Below are positions 58,637-64,000 of a stretch of DNA of 64,000 nucleotides, piece after piece (the first letter of the stretch is position 1; every line of letters starts with the position of its first letter). A program made the position numbers and the translations under genes. Source of the stretch: Balneola sp. MJW-20 (GTDB lineage: Bacteria > Bacteroidota > Rhodothermia > Balneolales > Balneolaceae); contig NZ_JBFNXW010000002.1 of the NCBI RefSeq assembly GCF_040811775.1, positions 1 through 64,000 on the forward strand. Reading direction: 5' to 3'. The notes under the pieces were generated by a model. That model saw only the letters and a list, made by a program, of their open reading frames with translations. It was not told the DNA's origin and did not search any database.

Positions 58637-59944
58637 ATGGATATTTTTGAAAAGCACAGGAAAGAACTGGAATCGGTAGCCATAGGGGTAGCATTGGGAG
58701 ATCTGGTGGATGTAAATCTGCAGCGTTCACTGGTGGAATTGAATCCCTATGACCCTGTTTATGTGATCGGAGCCGGGAAAGGGGTGGTCCATATGGCCAG
58801 GCAGGTTGAGAACTATTTTGCCGAGCAGATCGCAGACGGAATTGTGATCGCACCGGAGCCGGACTACAGCCTGGATTTTATTCAGGTATTTGAAGGTTAT
58901 CACCCGTTGCCAAACCGTGATTCTGTGGCTGCAACGTATGAGATCACGGATATGATCCGGAATATGCCCCCGAATGCCCAGGTGGTAGCATTATTTACCG
59001 GTGGAGCATCTTCCCTGATGTGTATGCCAGCAGATGATCTGGAGATCTCTGATCTGCAGGATGCGTACCATTACCTGCTTAATTCCGGAGCTTCTATTCA
59101 TGAAATGAATGTAGTCAGAAAGCATCTTTCTAAAGTGAAAGGAGGAAAACTGGCCAGAATGATGAGCGACCTGAAAGTATGGTCCTTCATGCTATCCGAT
59201 GTGCCGGGAGACAACCCATCCACTATAGGCAGCGGCCCGACCGTACCGGATAACAGTGACTATGAAGATGCCATTACGGTCTTAAGAACGTATGAGATAT
59301 GGGATGACTTGTCACCTCAGATCCGGAGGCATCTTAATAAGGGAAAAAGAGGTGAATGTGAACCAGTGCTTTCTTTCAGTGAGTATGAAAATTATGATCA
59401 TAGTTTCAGAGTGATCTCCGGGCAGCAGTCTCTGGTCTACAATGTAGCCGATTATTTTAAAAGCCTTGATTATAATGCATATATACATCCGGAGCATTTT
59501 GAAGGAAGTGCCACGGAAGTAAGTAAAATGATCTGCAGTAAGGCGATCACCATTTTGAGCAAAGATGAGCCGATCTCTAAGCCTGCTGCACTGATCTTTA
59601 ATGGTGAAAGCCAGGTTAAAGTGATTGGAAAAGGTAAGGGAGGAAGGAATCAGCACCTGGCTCTGATCGCAGCCCTTTCAGTGGAAGGTCAGCATGCGAT
59701 CTCACTTTTAAGCTTTGGGACTGATGGTGTAGACGGGTCAACAGATGCTGCCGGAGCCATAATTAATTCTCATACCACTCTTCAAGCAAGAAAGAAGAAA
59801 CTGGACCCGGAGTCTTACCTGCTCGACTTTAATTCCTATGAGTTTCATAAGGAGATGGACACGCTGGTTCGGACCGGTCAAACAGGCACGAATGTGATGG
59901 ATCTGGTAGTGGTACTGGTCGGAAAAAACCCGATAAAAGAATAG
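58637..59944 (+). CDS. Glycerate 2-kinase, MOFRL/DUF4147 family
   Basis: 435 residues from the ATG at 58637 (MDIFEKHRKELESVAIG); the frame is open 74 codons further upstream, but those overlap the photolyase gene and lack family likeness. It phosphorylates glycerate with ATP in the glycerate/serine routes. N-terminal DUF4147 part has VIGAGKGVVHMARQVENYF near 40, ALFTGGASSLMCMPADDL near 120 and SDVPGDNPSTIGSGPTVPD near 191-209; the C-terminal MOFRL domain has GKGKGGRNQHLALIAALSV near 332 and SFGTDGVDGSTDAAGAII near 357-374. It stands alone on the plus strand. Confidence 0.9.
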   Translation: MDIFEKHRKELESVAIGVALGDLVDVNLQRSLVELNPYDPVYVIGAGKGVVHMARQVENYFAEQIADGIVIAPEPDYSLDFIQVFEGYHPLPNRDSVAATYEITDMIRNMPPNAQVVALFTGGASSLMCMPADDLEISDLQDAYHYLLNSGASIHEMNVVRKHLSKVKGGKLARMMSDLKVWSFMLSDVPGDNPSTIGSGPTVPDNSDYEDAITVLRTYEIWDDLSPQIRRHLNKGKRGECEPVLSFSEYENYDHSFRVISGQQSLVYNVADYFKSLDYNAYIHPEHFEGSATEVSKMICSKAITILSKDEPISKPAALIFNGESQVKVIGKGKGGRNQHLALIAALSVEGQHAISLLSFGTDGVDGSTDAAGAIINSHTTLQARKKKLDPESYLLDFNSYEFHKEMDTLVRTGQTGTNVMDLVVVLVGKNPIKE

Positions 59945-60056
59945 CTGATTAGCTTTTTCAGACTTTTAATGATCAAAAAAGTCATTAACTATCTGCTCTT
60001 ATCCATTTAATATTATCGATCTCTATTCGTACTTTAAGCGGTTGAAATAAATTCAT

Positions 60057-61097
60057 ATGGTTTTTGAGAATATCCATTTATTGTGGCTGCTGTTGCTGAT
60101 GCCGGCTCTAAGTATCCTTTTCTGGTGGAAAGGCCGGAAACAGGAAGCTCGCCGGAAAGAGTATTTCGGAGAACAGCTTTTTTCTAAACTCAGAATCGGA
60201 TTCTGGAAGCCCGGAGTACGTATGCGTACCGGGTTTATGCTGACCGGTCTTGCTTTTATGATTGTAGCTATGGCAGGACCGAAGATCGGAACAGAGGTTA
60301 GAGAGGTTAAAAGGCGTGGAATTGATATGCTCATTGCACTGGATCTTTCAGCCAGCATGAATGCAGAAGATGTTCGCCCAAGCCGACTTGAAAAAGCCAA
60401 ATTTGAGATCAATCGACTTATTGAACGATTGAAAGGCGATAGGGTGGGACTGATCGTTTTCACCGGAGAAGCATATCTTCAAAGCCCTATGACGCTGGAC
60501 TATTCTGCCCTGAAGTTATTTCTGGATATTGCTGATACTGATCAGATGCCCAGTTCCGCCACCGATTTTAAGCCGGCTATGGAAACAGCACTAACTGCAT
60601 TTCAGTCTCTTGAAGATAATAACACGAATGCTGCCCGGGTTCTTCTGATCATTTCAGATGGTGAAGATCATGAGCAATCCTATGCGGATGCGCTGAGTGA
60701 ACTTGTCGATAATGATATATCCGTTTATACACTGGGAATTGGCACAGATGAAGGATCTACTATCCCATTGTATGAAAACGGAACCGGAGATCTCATCGGT
60801 TATAAAAGAGATCGTGATGGAAAAGTAGTAACCACCCGTTTGCAAAGCGGGAAGCTGCGGGATATCGCTAATCGTGGAAACGGTGCTTATTATGCGATTG
60901 AAAGAGGAAATGACGGAATCGACGCGTTCTTAGCTCGTGTTGATGAATTAGAAAAAGGTGAATTTTCCAGTCAGGAATTTGCCGATTACAAGAACCAGTA
61001 CCAGTGGATGGGAGCATTAGCATTGTTGTTTCTGGCGATGTCTTACATAGTCCCAACCTATCGTACTCCAAATGAAAGAACATCAAGTGAAAGCTAA
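60057..61097 (+). CDS. VWA-domain membrane protein (BatA/BatB-like)
   Basis: 346-residue protein with membrane helices near 6-22 and 58-76, a cytoplasmic-side or periplasmic VWA domain (about 90-290) and a final helix near 313-331. The metal site DLSAS (DxSxS, near 97-101) and later ISDGEDHEQSY near 199 are kept. This is the arrangement of the Bat aerotolerance proteins, usually in an operon with a MoxR ATPase and other bat genes; none of those is here. Its 3' end overlaps the next gene by 26 nt. Confidence 0.85.
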   Translation: MVFENIHLLWLLLLMPALSILFWWKGRKQEARRKEYFGEQLFSKLRIGFWKPGVRMRTGFMLTGLAFMIVAMAGPKIGTEVREVKRRGIDMLIALDLSASMNAEDVRPSRLEKAKFEINRLIERLKGDRVGLIVFTGEAYLQSPMTLDYSALKLFLDIADTDQMPSSATDFKPAMETALTAFQSLEDNNTNAARVLLIISDGEDHEQSYADALSELVDNDISVYTLGIGTDEGSTIPLYENGTGDLIGYKRDRDGKVVTTRLQSGKLRDIANRGNGAYYAIERGNDGIDAFLARVDELEKGEFSSQEFADYKNQYQWMGALALLFLAMSYIVPTYRTPNERTSSES

Positions 61098-61581
61098 AAC
61101 AGAACTAGCCTCGGAGATACGTGAAAAACTGATCTCCCAGGGTTTTAAGATCGAAAATGAAGATATGGATCGTCCATGGGGTGGTTTCTTTGTGATCGAT
61201 GAAGGACAGGCACAGCAGTTTATAGATACTTATTTCAGCGGACTTACCCTGGACGAGGTCAATATTTCAGGGAAACTCAGCCCGAAGATCCTGTTGGTAG
61301 CGCCTGAAAAAAGATTGTCATGGCAGTACCATTTTCGGCGGGCCGAAACCTGGAAAGTACTGGAAGGCCCGGTCGGAATTGTAAGGAGTATGGATGATAA
61401 TCAGGGACCTGTCAGGCGGTATTTCTCCGATGATATGGTGATCCTACATAAAGGGGAGAGGCACCGGCTGGTCGGACTGGATGACTGGGGTGTGATCGCA
61501 GAAATATGGCAGCATCTGGACGCAGATCATCCTTCTGATGAAGACGATATTGTTCGTCTGGAAGATGATTTTGGCCGTTAA
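61072..61581 (+). CDS. Cupin protein, mannose-6-phosphate isomerase-like
   Basis: 169-residue single cupin of the phosphomannose isomerase type II or sugar-phosphate isomerase branch. RPWGGFFVIDEGQAQ near 34-48 is the usual lead motif; SPKILLVAPEKRLSWQYHFR near 64-83 and the second cupin motif KGERHRLVGLDDWGVIAEIW near 127-146 carry the metal His residues. The ATG at 61072 lies 26 nt inside the VWA gene; no later ATG would leave the RPWGG motif with its normal preceding helix. It is followed 25 nt on by the HAD phosphatase gene, so sugar-phosphate chemistry is likely. Confidence 0.75.
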   Translation: MKEHQVKAKTELASEIREKLISQGFKIENEDMDRPWGGFFVIDEGQAQQFIDTYFSGLTLDEVNISGKLSPKILLVAPEKRLSWQYHFRRAETWKVLEGPVGIVRSMDDNQGPVRRYFSDDMVILHKGERHRLVGLDDWGVIAEIWQHLDADHPSDEDDIVRLEDDFGR

Positions 61582-61606
61582 AATAAGGCCGAATGAATAA
61601 AAAATT

Positions 61607-62377
61607 ATGATCAAACTATTCATCACAGATATTGACGGATGTATTGCGCATCCGTTTAAAAGTCCTGACTGGGAAGCAATATCCCGTATCAAAGAGTTGA
61701 ATCGGCGGAGTATGGAAGAAGAGCACATTCCGGCGCTGACAATCTGCACCGGCAGGCCCCTGCCTTATGCCGAAGCTGTAGCCCAGTGGATCGGTATTGA
61801 AATACCCTTCTTATTTGAAAGCGGCGGTGGAATGTATGATGTACGACGTAATATACTGAGCTGGAACCCAAAACTGAGTCCCGAAGCTGAAGCTGCCATA
61901 GCTGAGATGAAGAAATGGCTGAATGAGACCATACTGGTCAATTATGAGGGTACGATCGCTGAATTCACAAAGCACACGGATGCCGGCCTTATCAATCCGG
62001 ATCCGGGAAAGATCATACAGATGAAAGAAGAGATACAGGATCATGTATACCGGAATTATGATCTCTTCGAGGTTCACGACACGGATGTTTCAGTAAATGT
62101 GATCCTGAAGACCACAAATAAAGGGGAAGGGATCCGCTACCTTTGCGATCACCTGGAAACAGACTTATCGGAAGTCGCCTACATTGGAGATAGTAGCGGA
62201 GATATTCCAGGGCTTGAGATCGTGGCACATTCCTTTGCCCCATCGAATGCACAAAAGAAGACCCGGGATACGGCCATGCATCAGGTGGGGGAAGCAACGA
62301 GTGGCGTGCTGGAAGCATATGAGATGTTGGTCCGCATGAATGCAGACGACCGCCGCTCACCGATGGGAGACCGCTGA
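61607..62377 (+). CDS. HAD-superfamily phosphatase (Cof-like, sucrose/glycolate phosphatase branch)
   Basis: 256-residue phosphohydrolase. ITDIDGCIAHPF near 7-18 carries the catalytic Asp pair; ICTGRPLPYAEAVAQWIG near 46-63 is motif II; TTNKGEGIRYLCDH near 169-182 has the Lys of motif III; YIGDSSGDIPGLEIV near 191-205 is motif IV. The Cof-type C2 cap lies between. It is 25 nt after the cupin gene in the same operon. The last dozen codons (GC-rich, DDRRSP) sit in a degenerate 7-bp pattern that runs past the stop. Confidence 0.88.
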   Translation: MIKLFITDIDGCIAHPFKSPDWEAISRIKELNRRSMEEEHIPALTICTGRPLPYAEAVAQWIGIEIPFLFESGGGMYDVRRNILSWNPKLSPEAEAAIAEMKKWLNETILVNYEGTIAEFTKHTDAGLINPDPGKIIQMKEEIQDHVYRNYDLFEVHDTDVSVNVILKTTNKGEGIRYLCDHLETDLSEVAYIGDSSGDIPGLEIVAHSFAPSNAQKKTRDTAMHQVGEATSGVLEAYEMLVRMNADDRRSPMGDR

Positions 62378-62384
62378 CCGACTA

Positions 62385-62412
62385 AGGGTGCGCTGTGCGT
62401 TCCCTGCACCCT
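62385..62412 (+). other. Hairpin after the HAD phosphatase gene
   Basis: Stem AGGGTGC / GCACCCT with a 14-nt loop, 7 nt past the stop; no T-run follows, so at best a weak terminator. A second small palindrome, GAACAC-ATA-GTGTTC, lies at 62541-62555 before the convergent gene. The 215-nt gap holds no gene. Confidence 0.35.
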
Positions 62413-62592
62413 TCAGACTGACGTTTCAATGCCTTTCCAGAATGCAATCGTTTTGTGATCACATTACAGTGCATACTTTTCTGATGATTAATCCCTTTCG
62501 ACAAAGATCCGACGATACAGCCGCCGTTCAGGGATTTTGAGAACACATAGTGTTCACAAAACCCCGTCAGCAGTCGGCCGTTCGAGGTCCGA

Positions 62593-64000
62593 TCAATCCA
62601 GATCTACGATCCGGCCCGGGGTCCATGGTGCATTTAGCTCATCCAGTAAAGCATCAAAAGCAGGAATATCTTCGGCAATGATCTTCTTCAGTGAAGCGAT
62701 CACCGGCCTGAGTTCCTGCTCAGCAATATTTTTAACCATCTTCGAGGTTTCAGTCGGATCAGAACCGGCCGATATTCCTGCTCCGATGGCAGTATTAATT
62801 CTGGAATTCAGAGAAGGTGCCTGATCGATCTCCAGACGACTTTTGATCCGGTCTCCAAACATGGTCGTCTGAATTTCTTCCATCTTATCTTCCAGGTCGC
62901 TGATCATTTTTTCCAGCTCCTCACTTTCAGTGATCCTTGCGGCTCCTTTATAGTATTGAAGTCTTTCGTTGATCTCATTCCAGGCATTCCGTGCACTGTT
63001 GGCAGATTTCGATAACTGCATAAGTTCTTTATGGAAAGCCAGCATTGCTTCAGGGTCCTGTGCAGGCAGTGTTCTGTTATCCAGTGACTTCACATTAAAG
63101 GATACCGGTTCGGTAAGTACCGTTACTTCTCCGTTTATATGCTTCGAGAGCTGAACCGTATATTCACCCGGCAATACCATAATTCCTGATTCCAGGTTCT
63201 CTGAAGGATCGGCCAGATCGGTATCGATCTCTTGTACTGCAGGATAGGTAAGGTCCCAGTATATTCGGTTAATACCTTTACGGGGACTGCTTCTGATCTC
63301 ATCCACCACTTCTCCATCCGTATCTCTGATAGTGAAGATCAGCAGCGGAGCTTCCTCTTCTGCTTCAGCTTTCATCTGTTCGTAACTTGGGTAGAAAACG
63401 TTTTCACCGTCATCCCGTTTTTCTTTTTCTTCATCCTTACGCTGGTCTTCAAGGGTCTTATACCCGTCTTTCAGGTAATAAGTGAAAGCAGCTCCAAACT
63501 CAGGATTTTCACCCAGGTAATAGTCTTCTCCCTGAAATCCTTTTGGTCCCAGCCAGGAGATGGTATTACTGGCAGCGATCGGACTGAAAGGCTGGTACTG
63601 GAAGGCATCCCGTACTGAGAACAAGTGGGCTTCTTTATCATGTACCTCCTGACTGAATTCGCGAAGAGCAGAATAGTCGTCCATGATGTAGAAACCGCGC
63701 CCGAATGTGGCCAGTGCAAGATCTTTCTCACGTTCCTGAATATTGATATCTCTAACCGCCACTGTAGGTAAGCCACGATTGAATTCCTCCCAGTAATTAC
63801 CGCCATCGATACTGGCGAACATGCTGAATTCGGTTCCAATAAAGAGCAGACCGGCTTCTACCGGATCTTCAGCGATCGCATAAATAGATCCGCGTTCCGG
63901 CAGATTGTTAGTGATCGGTCTCCAGGATCGTCCAAGGTCCATACTCTTAAGCAGGTAGGGTTTAAAATCACCATTCTTATGATTATTGAATGCCGCATAA
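62593..64000 (-). CDS. Sortilin/VPS10-like BNR propeller protein, C-terminal part (cut by window end)
   Basis: Incomplete gene: the frame is open to base 64000 and continues outside. The visible 469 residues include the last blades of a BNR/Asp-box propeller (NNHKNGDFKPYLLKSMDLGR, FIGTEFSMFASIDGGNYWEE, LALATFGRGFYIMDDYSALR) and then a long C-terminal part with a beta-sandwich (SFNVKSLDN, MVLPGEYTVQLSKH) and helices (ELEKMISDLEDKMEEIQTTM). This order is usual in the 1000-residue exported VPS10/glycosyl-hydrolase-like proteins of Bacteroidota; no enzymatic activity is established. It is convergent with the HAD phosphatase gene. Confidence 0.8.
   Translation of the reverse strand, partial: YAAFNNHKNGDFKPYLLKSMDLGRSWRPITNNLPERGSIYAIAEDPVEAGLLFIGTEFSMFASIDGGNYWEEFNRGLPTVAVRDINIQEREKDLALATFGRGFYIMDDYSALREFSQEVHDKEAHLFSVRDAFQYQPFSPIAASNTISWLGPKGFQGEDYYLGENPEFGAAFTYYLKDGYKTLEDQRKDEEKEKRDDGENVFYPSYEQMKAEAEEEAPLLIFTIRDTDGEVVDEIRSSPRKGINRIYWDLTYPAVQEIDTDLADPSENLESGIMVLPGEYTVQLSKHINGEVTVLTEPVSFNVKSLDNRTLPAQDPEAMLAFHKELMQLSKSANSARNAWNEINERLQYYKGAARITESEELEKMISDLEDKMEEIQTTMFGDRIKSRLEIDQAPSLNSRINTAIGAGISAGSDPTETSKMVKNIAEQELRPVIASLKKIIAEDIPAFDALLDELNAPWTPGRIVDLD

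Noticed and set aside
62541..62555. GAACAC-ATA-GTGTTC palindrome as an operator
   Set aside because: It lies between the 3' ends of two convergent genes, not in a promoter; six-bp arms are weak evidence.
1..64000. tRNA, rRNA, insertion sequence, prophage or integrase genes
   Set aside because: I looked for cloverleaf-like sequences, transposase or integrase motifs and found none that I could support.

Overview
This 64 kb window looks like an ordinary chromosomal segment of a free-living aerobic, heterotrophic, probably marine or halophilic bacterium of the Bacteroidota/Rhodothermota/Balneolota group. This placement is inferred from a C-terminal type IX secretion (T9SS) sorting domain on a chitinase, a fused alpha/beta 2-oxoacid dehydrogenase E1, many signal-peptide and lipoprotein genes with short N-terminal regions, a zinc-less sirtuin of the type seen in Bacteroidota, and two different photolyases. 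No rRNA, tRNA, insertion sequence, prophage or CRISPR array was recognised.

Layout. 0.2-3.3 kb: acyl-CoA dehydrogenase, sirtuin and SGNH hydrolase in one tight plus-strand operon. 3.3-14 kb: SDR, HisC-type aminotransferase, fused E1 dehydrogenase, orphan sensor kinase, AlkD-like glycosylase and a large propeller-amidohydrolase. 14-28 kb: a phenylacetate-degradation cluster on the minus strand (paaABCD, then paaG, paaH, paaI, paaJ, paaY, paaZ and an extra crotonase), broken by a T9SS chitinase, two small unknown genes and two opposite-strand four-helix-bundle genes. 28-31 kb: hppD and hmgA (tyrosine to maleylacetoacetate), divergent from paaA. 31-38 kb: exported peptidases and lipoproteins (M61, DUF305, LVIVD, M24). 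38-47 kb: fatty-acid beta-oxidation (two acyl-CoA ligases, hotdog thioesterase, FadN-like multifunctional enzyme, thiolase, dienoyl-CoA reductase). 47-51 kb: a 52-residue membrane miniprotein, Gfo/Idh-like protein, PspC, and an M56-TonB/BlaI regulatory pair. 51-58.5 kb: an Fe-S photolyase and a class II CPD photolyase bracketing a tandem duplication of an unrecognised two-gene membrane cassette. 58.6-64 kb: glycerate kinase, VWA protein, cupin, HAD phosphatase and the C-terminal part of a sortilin-like propeller protein that runs off the window.

Functionally the window is dominated by acyl-CoA chemistry: phenylacetyl-CoA is epoxidised, ring-opened and beta-oxidised to acetyl-CoA and succinyl-CoA; tyrosine is routed through homogentisate; fatty acids are activated and beta-oxidised; and the sirtuin carries the Tyr/Arg pair typical of deacylases that remove acidic acyl groups. 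PaaK, PaaE, a paa regulator and the last two steps of homogentisate degradation are not in the window.

The least explained signals are (i) the duplicated two-gene membrane cassette at 53.1-56.3 kb, each copy with a hairpin-bearing leader and the same 17-nt gene overlap, and (ii) many intergenic tandem repeats with a 7-bp (twice 8-bp) period but unrelated unit sequences, several of them bordering the four-helix-bundle genes in the paa cluster.
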